Assembly (NCBI RefSeq): GCF_963675165.1
Contig: NC_087390.1
Location: 3,486,001 to 3,550,000, forward strand
Reading direction: 5' to 3'
Length of the DNA: 64,000 bases
Source of the DNA: Halichondria panicea
Lineage: Eukaryota; Porifera; Demospongiae; Suberitida; Halichondriidae
Notes under the pieces: generated by a model
What the model was told of the DNA's origin: nothing
Databases searched by the model: none
Seen by the model: the letters and a program-made list of their open reading frames with translations, nothing else
Shown here: piece by piece, positions 34,439 through 46,654 of the stretch
How positions within the stretch are numbered: the stretch's first letter is position 1
How the letters are laid out: every line of letters starts with the position of its first letter
Position numbers and translations under genes: made by a program

Positions 34439-37400
34439 ATGTCTAGACATATGCCAACGGTGAATGGTCATGTGACCAGCCTCGTTCGCCCTGTGGGTCC
34501 GACCACAGACCTGACCAAGTGGAGATTGAGCAGTGTGAGAGGGAGACAAACATGGGTCTATGATGAAGAAGGCGTGTTCAAGAGGGAGGCGAACTTCATC
34601 GAGAAACATGCACTTGGACTAGACACTGTGAGTAGCTGTGTATAAATACTAGGATAAGATGCACTGGAGGGAACTGTTCCATTGGGAGAGGGAACAGGGG
34701 ATGTGCAGATGTGCAGATGTGTATTAAATGTGGAGTATTGAAGTAGAGGTTATCCTCTGATGATAATTATTGGCTTCATATTAAAACATCTTTCACTCAC
34801 AGGATAAAAAGTTATCAATTACTGTTTGACGCATTTGGACTCATAATAAAAATTTATCCACTCACCTCCCACATTAAGCAGCACTGCAGGTATTAATCAC
34901 GGCTGATAAAATCGTTACTTGGCTTTCAATTTTTCTACTACCCTAAGTCCAAGGTGTACTATTGGAATGCTGTGTGAAATCTTTGCTCATTATATGCATA
35001 TATATATCTACGTAGTCCATGCTGGCACCTATGCTGCCCAAAGCCTGTACACCCAAGGAGGCAGCAAAGAATGGGATGTTGTTTTACTCCAAGCTCCAAG
35101 CAGAGGATGGTCACTGGACGGGAGACTATGGTGGACCACTGTTTCTGATGGCAGGTGAGCCTGGCAAGAGAACTGTCAGTGTTACGTAAAGTACCGTATA
35201 ACGGGAAAATTTGGCACCGCCAATGCCAATACTAAAGCTAAGTGGCAGTGGAACGTCATTGACATAGTTATAGGCTCCGACGCCAAATTAAGAAACGCCT
35301 ATTAATTTTGTTTAAATACTTTATTCGCAAAGTATAACACTCCTTCAAGTTTTCCGATTATATGGGTATTGCGATACTGGAAAAGTTACTGACATATTGA
35401 GCTGTTAATTGACCTTTTTTTTTTAGTGTTGCTTGATATAATAATATTATAGTTTTGATGTCCACATGCGAATTGCTGTTTTTCCCTGTCTCACGACTAC
35501 AGGGTTGGTGATAGTATGTCACATGACTGACACACCTTTCAGTGAGGCCCAGCGATCAGAGATGGTCCGCTATCTAAGGAACGTGCAGAGGGAAGACGGA
35601 GGATGGGGGCTGTGAGTGTCTGCACTATTTACACATTAATTTTGATGCATCTTAATTACGTACATATAGACTTGTACATGTACATGTCATGACAGTGTGA
35701 TTTACTTTGCCAGAAAGAAGCCTGTTTTCTGTAATTACATGCATGGCCATCATGCTATTGTTCAGCTGTCTGCAGCACATGTATATTCCCAGGCAGATTT
35801 TAATAAGGAAAGGTACTGAACTAAAAAATAGTGTAATATCAGGAAAATGTCAGGGAAATGTGGCCGCTATTGTACGTACATGCTTTTGAGTAAGAATGGT
35901 GGAGATAGTGGTGAATAGTGAGCGATAGTGCACGAGGGAAAAGGGGGGATGGTGGGGGATGATGGGGGATGATGGGAGAGAGTGTGGGGGATTATATATG
36001 AGAGTGGTGGAGAGTATAGTAATGTCAAGTTCCAATTCTCAATGATAATTATTATAATTACGTTCGTCCACCAACAGACACATTTGTGGCAAATCTACTG
36101 TGTTTGGTACTGTTTTGAACTACGTCACTCTGCGACTTTTGGGAGTGAGTAGAGATGACCCGGATGTAGTCAGGGCTCGCTCCCTCCTCCACACACTGGG
36201 TGGTGCTGTGAGTATTCCCTCCTGGGGGAAATTCTGGCTCTCTGTTCTTAACGTCTACCACTGGGACGGTGTCAATTCTCTTCTACCAGAGCTCTGGTGA
36301 GTAGACTATAATTCTCTATAATTATTATGCTGTAGGTATACGTACGTACTTGCAAGTTAAATTATTCTTTGACAACCAACTTAATATTGTTCTCTAATAA
36401 TTACAGGTTACTGCCCACTTTTATTCCCATCCACCCTTCGAACTGGTGGTGTCACTGTCGCCAGGTAATGGTATTTGTTTGTATCCGACAGCGCGCTACA
36501 TACATAATGTATACATACATGTACTTATAATTATGCACACCACTATAATTGTACGTAACATCATGCATGCATGTATATACTGAACAATACCCTTCAAGAA
36601 GAAGGTGTATTTACCATACCCATATAAGGCTTACTTTACCTTATTTACTGGTGTGCTCTTGTAGTAGACATTAGGGGATTAAGACATTAATTATGCGACT
36701 GTATTCTTGGCTTTCCAGGTGTACCTGCCCATGGGCTACTGCTATGCTCACAGGATAAGAGCTGAGCCCACCAGATTAATACAGGAGCTGAGAGAGGTGG
36801 GTATATCCATCTTCTGGAGCGTCCAGTCATTTATTGATAGGCGATCCTCGTGAATTCTAAACAAAATTGATTGTACCTGTACCAGTCCGTACGTACCTTT
36901 GTGTCAGTATAAGCTACTAACTTAACTTGCTGATCACTACATGCATGCAACTGATACTTGTTTTGCAGGAGCTGTACACTACTCCGTACGACAGCATTAA
37001 CTGGCCTGCCCAGAGGGGCAACATTGCCCCAGGCGACATCTTCTCTCCCCATAGCAAAACTCTAGACTTCACTCTGGGTGAGCATGGTTGAATCCGACAA
37101 CTGTGATGTTCTAGTTACATGGACCATTCACTTCACGAGTTTATAATTATATACACTGTATTCACTTTACAACCATAAAAACAAGTTTGTGCTCGATCAC
37201 GTATGCACTAGTTTTTAGATGCATGCACGTGGTATTGAAACATGTAGTAGCCTACCTAGTGTTTGGTAGTATGGTTTTTACTTCAGCTTCCTCTCCACAT
37301 GCTTTCTCTAGGTGTGGCCAACCTTTACGAACGGTTTTCCATTGGCTACCTACGGTCGTGGGCAACCAGTGAATGTCTGAAGCAGATCAAAGGAGACGAC

Positions 37401-40400
37401 CAGTTTACCAATTGCATCAGCATTGGGCCAGTGAGTTCATGCAACCTGTATATATAGAATAATACAAGAATCTATCCGTTCAGCTTATTATCTAAGGTCG
37501 GAAATGAATTCTGCCATCATTCGATTACTGTAACACTAAACTTTCAATATCATTTAGTGTGTGGCCACTTAAATTAATGCAGATCTCCAAAGTGATTCAG
37601 ATGCTAGTGCGATGGCATGCTGACGGTCCTGACTCGGCCAGGTTCAAGGAGCATGCCAGCAGAGTACCTGACTACCTATGGTGAGCCAATCGTAAAGAGA
37701 TACATGTACGTAATTATATACACCTGACCAGCATGTACAGTTATAGTGCCAGCGCTTATCATTGCTCTTTTCTGCAGGATTGGATTGGATGGCATGAAAA
37801 TGCAGGTACGTACTTGTGCAGTATCAGCTGTGTAGGTATATATAATTAACCCCACCCATAGGGAACAAATGGATCTCAACTATGGGACAGTGCGTTCGCA
37901 ACTCAAGCATTTATTGAAGTAAGTTTTTTCTATTATACACAACTCGTCCCCACGCCCACTTTGGATCCTTATTGGTTGAAGAAAAAGGCTGTGTAGGAGG
38001 CTAGCACAAGAAATAGACGCATTATTGTTTGTCTTAGGCAAATGTAATCTACATATCGGGTATATATTATACATGTACTTGTTGCATCAGCTTGAATAAC
38101 TGTGTTCCAGGCAAGTGCGTATGAGGATGATGACTTCTCTGAGAATATGAAGGCAGTGTTTCGGTTCCTTAAAGGCACTCAGGTATGGTACTACAGATTT
38201 CTGCCTACATATAACTTGGTGCTATTTCCATAACGTACATTCAATATAATTATTGGTATGCAGATTCCCGACAACCCTCCCGACTACAAGAAATACTACA
38301 GGCACATGAACAAAGTGAGTTTATGGGCATGCATAGATGGCGTTAAGAATCAAATCAGCGTACACCTGCAAGACATTATGTCTTTTCAATCCTATATTAA
38401 GTATGCATGTACGTATAACTTAATATGCATGCTAGGTGTTTACTAGCTGGCGCTACTGTAGGTATGCCTGACAAGATACACACACACGAGATCATGCATA
38501 CTTTGCTTGTATACAGGGGGCATTTCCATTCAGTACAGTTGAGTGTGGCTGGCATGTGTCCGACTGCACAGCCGAAGGTCTCAAGTCAGTCATGCTACTG
38601 CAGGAGAAGTGCAGGTTAGTCTTATTTAAGATTATCAGCAGCTAATTGTGATGAATCGAGTCACTATTTTGCATAGTCTTTACTGAAAATTTGATTTTGG
38701 CATAATTATAGTAGCGGAATAATTATCTTACAATAGTTGCAGACATTCCTTTCTTTTCTACTACCTCCCCCCCCCACTATCAAGCACTCTTTCACCTTTA
38801 TTCCCCACGATCCCCCACTCTCTCCCCCTTTCTATCCACTCATTACACGGAGGTTTGAAGATTGCATTTCTATTATTTAGGCAGTCAGCTCTTAAATATT
38901 GATGATGCTCAGGCAATGCCATGATTACTACCAAGGCACATGTAGCACATAGTACGTATTTTTGTACGCTATAATTTTTCTCTTCATTGACAAGCTTTTA
39001 ATTATTTACGCATACTCTGTGTGTCTTATACTGTACGACCTGTCATCTCATTCAGCTACCTGGGAGATTCTATAGAAGATGATAGACTCTTTGATTGTGT
39101 CAATGTGGTGAGTGCATTTGTCCCAACTGCTTCAAAGTACATGCACAGTCATATATACTCACATTTTTTCTTTACTGTTTTCAAATAATTATTATCTTTG
39201 CCTATAAAGATCACTTTTGGTACATGTACATTATGGCACATAACTGTACCGTTAATTGGACTCATTTTCAATATGTATATAGTTGCTGAGCATGCAGAAC
39301 AGCAATGGTGGCTACTCCTCATACGAGACTAAACGAGCAGGGGCAGTGGTGGAGTTACTCAACCCTGCAGAGGTGTTTGGGGACATCATGGTGGACTACA
39401 CATATGTGGAGTGCACGTCAGCTGTCGTGCAAGCTCTTAAACACTTCTCAGACCAGTTTCCAACTCACAGGACACAGGAGATTGAGTGGGTCTAATTTTA
39501 TTGTTCTCCAAAACTACTTCTTTTTTGCTGGGACTACTCAATACCGTTCTGTCCATAATACGTCAACTTGTTACTTAGGCCGCTTTTTCGTTCATATACT
39601 GCAGCAATTATTACAGATAATAAGTTTTGTACTATTTTTGATGCCTATAATTTGTACAAAATAATCGTAATTACATACATACTCTGTATTTGTGCCTTAC
39701 ATGCATTTCAATACAGTTTGTGCCTAAGGAGAGGGCTGCGCTATGTTCTCAGCATTCAGAAACCAGACGGCTCATGGGAGGGGTAAGTTTATTGCACAAA
39801 ATGCATACATGTGTACTACATGCACGCTCTGCAGATGCTGGGGGGTTTGCTTCACCTACGGTACATGGTTCGGACTGGAAGCACTTGCTTGCATGGGAAG
39901 GAGATATGATTTGGGGTGAGTGTGTCATCAGTTTGGTAGGAGATCTGGATGTGGTAGATCTGGCGTATGTGTGGGGGTATGTACATGCATGTATTACATA
40001 ATTATTGTTACCACATGTATTGACCATGCTACGCCCTGGGTATTTCGTACTCTATGCCGTCACATTTTTATAAAGTATGTACTATCATTTTGTAGGACTG
40101 CTGGAGATGAAGTGAAGAAAGCTTGTGACTTTCTTTTGTCCAAGCAGAAAAGTGATGGAGGCTGGGGAGAGGACTTCAGTGTGAGTTGATGGTTAAATGT
40201 CACTTTTAACTGAGTTAACTGTGAATCTGATCTAAAGAGTGATTTAATTAGCACTTTCCGTGCCGGGTCGCCTAAGAGAGATTAAGGCTCCATGCACACA
40301 GTAATATTTATAATTATCACACTTATTATAATGTACAGTTTACGTACATACGTATGTATAGGATTCCTGAAACGTTGTTACATACATGTCAATATAAATT

Positions 40401-41163
40401 ATCTTCCCTAAATTTAAAGTAATGGCCACCATTATTTGTGGGGATGGCCACCATTATTTGTGGGGATGGCCCCCAGATGAACAATCATGTAGCATTCTGA
40501 GTCTAATAGTGTAACTATAGAGAACTATCTGGGCGAAGAAACATCATTGCACTAATTTTCCCAGTCATGTGAGCAGCGGGTGTATGTGGAGACAGAGTCC
40601 TCTGAGGTAGTCAACACCTGCTGGGCTCTACTTGGACTCATGGCTGTCAGGTAAGTAGGCTCAACACTCATACAGTTTTTAAAAATTAGACTTCTGTGAG
40701 AGTGCTTGTTCACTATAACTATTATTATGACTCTGGTACATCTTTTCAGATATCCTGACCCCAGTGTCATAGCCAAAGGCATCAAGGTTAGTGGAATGGA
40801 ATAAAAGCTTGTACTGCTTTAGTATTAGTTCAGCTAAGATGTGTAACACGCATGATGGTACATACTTTTGTGTGTGTCAAACCCTCTCTATAATAATAGG
40901 TGGTAATGAGCCGACAGCTCTCTAATGGGGACTGGAAACAGGTACGTTTATACTCGGCACACAAATATATTGGATCTATCAACTATTATAATAATTTTGT
41001 TTGTATCTCTCATACTCTATGCCCCTTCTATCAGGAAGGAGTGAAAGGTGTGTTCAACAAGACATGTGCCATAACGTACACCAGCTACCGAAATGTGTTT
41101 CCCATCTGGACCCTGGGACGCTTTTCACGTCTCTATCCGGACATTGACTGCAGTGAAATATAA
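34439..41163 (+). CDS. LSS: lanosterol synthase (2,3-oxidosqualene cyclase)
   Basis: Cyclises 2,3-oxidosqualene to lanosterol. 23 coding exons: 34439-34627, 35016-35154, 35503-35611, 36078-36296, 36407-36464, 36719-36796, 36969-37077, 37312-37430, 37583-37680, 37778-37805, 37862-37918, 38111-38182, 38264-38314, 38517-38614, 39056-39107, 39283-39485, 39717-39782, 39835-39915, 40096-40180, 40565-40650, 40750-40786, 40900-40941, 41035-41163. The sum is 2205 nt, 734 aa (human 732). The catalytic motif VSDCTAE (Asp near 458) is present, as are QW-type repeats ([49 protein letters not shown]) and [12 protein letters not shown]. The start could instead be the second ATG at 34451. An AATAAA lies at 41350-41355. 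Confidence 0.97.
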
Positions 41164-41349
41164 CTCTTTCTATAGTGTGCCATTTATTGGTAACCTGTAT
41201 TTTCATCCAATGTTTTAACTGCATATTATTGTATATTATACTACACATGACTTTTATTACAGTATATACAGTAGTGAAAAAGCGCGCAGTGGGCACAAAA
41301 AAAGTTGTTGAAAAATTATGTTACTGTGCATGAATTCTCGGCTATGTGT

Positions 41350-41355
41350 AATAAA
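41350..41355 (+). terminator. possible polyadenylation signal of LSS
   Basis: AATAAA 187 bp after the LSS stop and before the convergent IGPS gene. Called by position only. Confidence 0.35.
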
Positions 41356-41508
41356 TAGCTTATATATACACATGTACGTACAATTATTATGTCTGTACCA
41401 TAATTATATATTCATAGCATTATAATTGATAGACACAATAATTGAAGATGAAAAAGCTAGTGAAATAAGAATGTAAACTGCAACAGGTAGGTAGGTATAG
41501 AAAGAATA

Positions 41509-42261
41509 TCAAGTATCACCGATCATTTCTCTGATCATAATCCTCGGGTCAGCACTTGTGACTAGAGCCTCTCCTACTAGCACTGCATCAAACCCCGCCT
41601 CATACATCCGTCGAGCATCTGCCACACTCCTCACACCTGACTCCGCCACTCGCACACACTCACGAGGGATGCTGTTAACTGATTGTTCCGAAGTTGCTAA
41701 ATCCACTTTAAAACTTTTTAAGTCACGATTGTTGATACCAATTATCTTTGCTCCAGCAGTCATGGCCAATTCAATTTCTTGTTGGTTATGCACCTCGACT
41801 AGTGCATCCATTCCTTGCTTGTAACACAATTCTATAAATTCCTTCAATCTGTCCCCGAGTACTCGTACAATAAGCAATACTGCATCTGCTCCAATGGCTA
41901 CAGCTTGTGAAATCTGTACTGGATCGATAATAAACTCTTTCTGAAGAACTGGAATTTCTACTCCTTTTTTAATAGTTACAAGGTCTTCAATAGTTCCTCC
42001 AAATCCTTCTTCATCAGTGAGAACAGAAATAGCTGCTGCACCTCCAGATTCATATTCCTTGGCAAGTGAGAGAGCATTCAGATTGACGTTGATATCTCCT
42101 TTAGAGGGTGACTTTCTCTTGATCTCACCGATCACAGATAGTCCTGGTTTTTGGAGAGCTTTCAAGAAAGAATTTGAGTTAGTTTTCTCTTGGTATGGCA
42201 CACATATCCCCTTTATTTCTTCTTTCTTTCTAGAAATGATCTTCTCAAGAAAATTGTCCAT
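41509..42261 (-). CDS. trpC: indole-3-glycerol-phosphate synthase, bacterial type, intronless
   Basis: A complete stand-alone synthase of 250 aa in one exon (ATG at 42261). It converts CdRP to indole-3-glycerol phosphate in tryptophan synthesis. Family residues are intact: IGEIKRKSPSKG (Glu46, Lys48, SPSKG 51-55), the catalytic Lys of PVLQKEF (108), VEVH (Glu156), INNRDL (177-181), AESG (207) and VGEAL (230). Canonical KDF reads KEF here. No fused TrpF or TrpD domain, signal peptide or organelle leader is seen. Animals do not make tryptophan, and no other trp gene is in the window, so this is best explained by horizontal transfer. It sits between lanosterol synthase (23 exons, convergent, 345 bp away) and the MORN2 gene (divergent, 177 bp), which argues against simple contamination. 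Confidence 0.95.
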   Translation of the reverse strand: MDNFLEKIISRKKEEIKGICVPYQEKTNSNSFLKALQKPGLSVIGEIKRKSPSKGDINVNLNALSLAKEYESGGAAAISVLTDEEGFGGTIEDLVTIKKGVEIPVLQKEFIIDPVQISQAVAIGADAVLLIVRVLGDRLKEFIELCYKQGMDALVEVHNQQEIELAMTAGAKIIGINNRDLKSFKVDLATSEQSVNSIPRECVRVAESGVRSVADARRMYEAGFDAVLVGEALVTSADPRIMIREMIGDT

Positions 42262-42438
42262 TTTCCATCGAAAAATTATTGGTAAAGGTCACCTACTCTA
42301 AAAAAGAGGTAGGGCCTAGGGTGTGTTGTCATAGACACCGTACCGTACCACAGGCCAGCTTTCTTACGACACGTACCTACGTACTTTGGAACAGAGCAGT
42401 GTCAGTCACACAGTACAGTAGATCTACAGACAGCTATT

Positions 42439-45400
42439 ATGCCAGGTACGTATGCTATGGAGTCGTAAATTAGTAGCGATATAGACTCGCAAGCCGTCAC
42501 TGTTGCGCGGCAAACAGTAGACTTGTCAAACTCCGTGTAGAGACTCGTGTTTGCACAGTAATCAGCATACCATAATTTATAGCAGGAAATTTTTGCGTTT
42601 TCAAGGGCAGAGCAGTAACGCGAAAATTAAAACCGGGATAAACTCCCGCGCACTGGTATTTTCACATGCAAAGCTATTAGTTGGTGTGGTTTCCTGGCAT
42701 TGAACCACAAATATTAGAACCCACGAAAATGTTTGCTGAGGGCTCTGGATCCAAATAGCGAAAATGTTCACCCCCTTTTCTTGCTAGAATACCAGTGATC
42801 ATTGTAGATTAGATCTGTGTAGTCTAGCTCATCTTAATACTCAGCTTGCAACTTCCAAGGAAGTATGGTTTAAAGCGGCACACATCACAGGATATATAAA
42901 AATTATGCTTACAATCAATTTACATAGCATGCGGAATAGCAGACCATCTAGTTGTTGACTTTTTTGAAGCTGAAGAGCAAGATGACTTCATGCATTCTAC
43001 TATGTACCATACTTTTTATAGCAGAAATGTTCGCATTTCAATGCCAGGAACCACACCCACCAGTAGGTTTCCATGTGAAATGCGAGTGCGTGGGAGTTTA
43101 ATTTTAATTTTCGCGCTAACTGTCTGCCCTCGAAAAACGCTAAATTTTGCACCTCACAAAAATTTCCCGTATGTCATTATAGTTATGCCTCGAGGCGTAG
43201 CCGCACGAGGGATACGGTAAAGCTGACTGTGTGTGTGTCTGTCTGTGTGTGTGTGTGTGTATTCCAGCTATAACTGCTCAACGGTTACAATGCGACGAAA
43301 ACTAACAGCTTCTATAGGCTTCTAGCCACGTTCTCTTGGATTTTGATTCGTGGATTAGCAAACTAAAGCTTCTTTCTCGAGTTATGGCTAGTTTGACTCA
43401 CATTGAAGGCTGTTGCAGTCTCTTCAGAATCTTTCATAGCATCATCTGTCCGCACAAACTTTCTATTCAACATATGAGTTAGCCTTGCACTAAAGCGCTA
43501 GCTTTTTGTTAGCTACAATACTCAGAAAATATCTGTTAAAACAGCTAGCTAGCAGTACAGTAGCCATTTGTAAAATTGATCTCTTTGGACACACCCTTTA
43601 ATTATTCCTGTGGATGTAATGCGCATGCGCGCTCATTCCCCATGTGTGAGAAAATAATATCCAAGATCCAGATCCAGATCCTCCTGGCAGAATCATCTTT
43701 GTCTTGAGGGCCTGGTAAGCCACAAAACACTACCATATAACAATATAGATAACAATATGCATGTACACAGGTCTTTTCTTCTTAGATATTATATACACTG
43801 AACTACAGATCCTGGAAGAATCAATTTTCTTCTTTCTTGATGTCCTGGTAAGCCACATAATACAAAAAATAATAACTTACAATAGATGCATGTAAATAAG
43901 TCTTTTCTTCTCAGTGACTTTATATAGATAAGCTAACTTTAATATAAAATTCATTATAGATAACACTCTAATACTTTTGAGCGAAAGCAAAAACATGGCG
44001 AGAGGCATTAGCACAGCGCCAGCTTGAACACTAGTTGATATAGCAACCATGACCAGAAAGCTACACTGATTGGGCTTTGTTGACCTTTTTTTAGTAAAAA
44101 TGTTTCTGTCCCTAACACTTCATAAATTAATCATATAATTATGGTATATACATACATAATTATTATAATTATACATTTTTACCGTATCTTGTTAACAGGA
44201 AAGTCTCAGGCCAAGCAGCATGAATCAAAAGCTGGAGGTGAGGTCATTTGTGTGCCGTCATTGTGTATGGTAACGCTAGTTGCTAACAATTACACAATTA
44301 CATGACTGTACGTGCAGGCACTAAGAAGCTGACGGACAGTTATATATTCCCTGATGGTGAAAAATACGGTAAGAGGATGATGTAATTGTTGTGGGATGTG
44401 TGTTGAAATGCAGAATCACATGCAATCACTTGGTGAATAGGAATCTAACTCTAAGAGCATACATGTATCAGTCATTCAATCGAAATAATATAGTCTCTAG
44501 TACTACGTAGGTTCATGCTGTTCCAACTGCATACTTATGTACGTTGGTATATAGCTTTTTCGAGTTTCTACAATCAATAGGTCAACCAGCACTATCTTTA
44601 GCATGAAACTACTCTGGCTTTTCCGTTGTTATACCTTGTGACTGCTACAAGTATATAGACTAGAGGATGAGTACCTCCTATACACTTCATTTCCCCAGTT
44701 GGAGAGTATGTTGACTACGGCAATGGTGTGATTGAGAGGAACGGTGAGGGTACACACAGCTTTTCCAGTGGACTAGTGTACAAGGGAACCTGGAGCAAAG
44801 ACAAAATGAATGGAACTGGTACAATACAATATTACTGATTGAAGTGCATGAAAGTGCAACGGTGTACATGTTATGTGTACTAACATGATGCTTATGATAC
44901 TTGCTCAAGATAATTTTATATGATTACTAACAAAGTATCAATTAATGCTGTCGTCTCTGTTTCAACTAGTCATTCTCTCTGTTTCTTCAGGTGAGCTGAT
45001 TCATCCCAATGACTGCACATACAAGGTGTACAATACTACTCACTGTAGCTACAAGGAAGATCTAGACACTGCACAGTGCAGGAAATTTGTAACGAAATGC
45101 ACTCCCGCATGATCAACCCATTAAATTAATAACAACATCTGTGGTTCCTATGAGATTCTGGCATACTGATACTGATTTGACTGTTAGTGTACGCTGATTT
45201 ATACAACTATATAGGGCACATTTGTTGAGAATGAGTACCATGGCAGTGGTGTATTTCAGTGGCCAGATGGATCTATGTTCACTGGACAATTCACCAGCAA
45301 CAGGTACAGTGGGACGATAATCTCTGCTGTGCACCTATGCAAGCTAATAACATTCCATGAAAAGTGTTGTATAACAAATCATCTGTACATGTTGCAACGA

Positions 45401-46169
45401 ACCCCCAGCATATAAAGTGCAAAGGCCATGCCCAAGAACAATTGGGGTGTGCACAAAATTAATAACCCGTCAACAAAATCTATCATACTTACATGTACGT
45501 ACGTCACCACCTAATTGGTTAACAGCTGTAGGATAACATACAGCCCCAGGGCATGCACAGATTTCAAGGTGTTTTCATCATTAATTGCCCAAGAAAAGTA
45601 AGTAAACAGAAATGAGCCATGCTTGACGGTACTAAGACTCTAAAGCGACGGCAGAACCACGGAAGCTGCTCTATAACAAGGTGGCTAAGGCCTCCATAGG
45701 CCAATGGGTGGTTTAGATACATTCTGACGAGAAGAGCTTGCAACTGCAGCAAGGGACGTCAAACACAATGCTTGGACCTAGAGCATCTGTAGAAGAAGTT
45801 GTGTTGCTTAATTAGCTTTTTGACGGCTACAAAATCCGGCTAGTCGTTTTTTTGCGGTATGCATCGTGCATTGAGTGTTGCTAGGAGAGGTCCTTTTATA
45901 GAGCTGCGGTCACATGGTATAAGTCAGATATACCACACCTACTCGGAGATAAGCACCCTGTATATCCTCCTCGTATAGGTGTGGTATATCCTAAAAGTTC
46001 GTTTTAAAGGCTTAAAATTTGGTGTGTTACTCTGTATTAATTCAGCCATAATGTGCTATCCTTTTGTAGGATTAGTGGCAATGGTGAATTTAAGGACAGT
46101 GCAGGGAGAACCTGGATTGGAGAGTGTTCTATGGACTCTAAGACTCTACTAAATCTAAAACTGTCATAA
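42439..46169 (+). CDS. MORN2: MORN-repeat protein, MORN2-like
   Basis: Seven coding exons: 42439-42445, 44199-44237, 44318-44368, 44699-44818, 44991-45025, 45215-45303, 46070-46169; 441 nt, 146 aa. After a short polar leader (MPGKSQAKQHESKAGGTKK) come MORN units (YVGEYVDYGNGVIERNGEG, VYKGTWSKDKMNGTGELIHP, YKGTFVENEYHGSGVFQWPD, FTGQFTSNRISGNGEFKDS) and a C-terminal RTWIGECSM...LNLKLS like the end of human MORN2 (LEWSGNF...LKLKL). MORN repeats bind lipids or act as scaffolds; MORN2 is linked to LC3-associated phagocytosis and acrosome biology in mammals, and the role here is unknown. The first coding exon is just 7 nt (ATGCCAG). Intron 1 is 1.75 kb and full of repeats. Its last exon is duplicated at 56392-56491. 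Confidence 0.85.
43181..43560 (+). mobile_element. R1 element, diverged subfamily
   Basis: Begins TTATGCCTCGAGGCGTAGCC plus GCACGAGGGATACGG, so the palindromic head is changed to a new palindrome (CCTCGAGGCGTAGCCGCACGAGG). A GT microsatellite and the AGCTTCTATAGGCTTCTAG interior follow. The right end is missing. In MORN2 intron 1. Confidence 0.6.
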
Positions 46170-46654
46170 TTGATTTATGTACAATCATGTAAACCTTTAA
46201 CAGGTAATTAAAATTATTATTTTTGGTGTGTCACCTACTCCACTGATACCGTACATATTTTGTACCTGTCTATATAATTATATTTAAGTGGCCTGTATAT
46301 AACGAGGATATAGAGTAACCTCCAAATTAGATGCAACCCTCTAAATATGCGACACCAGGACTTCAACATAATTTTTAAAGTAACGACCGTTGGTTTCGTA
46401 ATTATTTTTAAGTGTCGCCTTAAATCATGCTTCGTTCAAATAAGTATGGTAGTCCGACTGGCTCAATAAGTACGGTAACCTCACCCCAGCTAGCATAATA
46501 TAATGTTATTGAAATACAAAAGTCATGATCATGTTGATCGATGAATACGCACCAGAGTCCATAAAATAAAATTAAACTAAACTATAATTATGCAAGGGTA
46601 TAATAATTATTATATAAACACAGATGACATTAAAACAAGTAGTGACATGTTAGG
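46170..46654. other. short spacer between convergent MORN2 and SRCR-A
   Basis: No gene seen. Part of the duplicated segment; the counterpart is 56492-56922. Confidence 0.5.

Noticed and set aside
39690..40027. Open frames across LSS exons 17-18
   Set aside because: They read through introns in the wrong frame; the spliced frame matches the cyclase.
45564..45752. Minus-strand frame in the last MORN2 intron that looked like a transposase fragment
   Set aside because: No recognisable transposase motif; too short to support.
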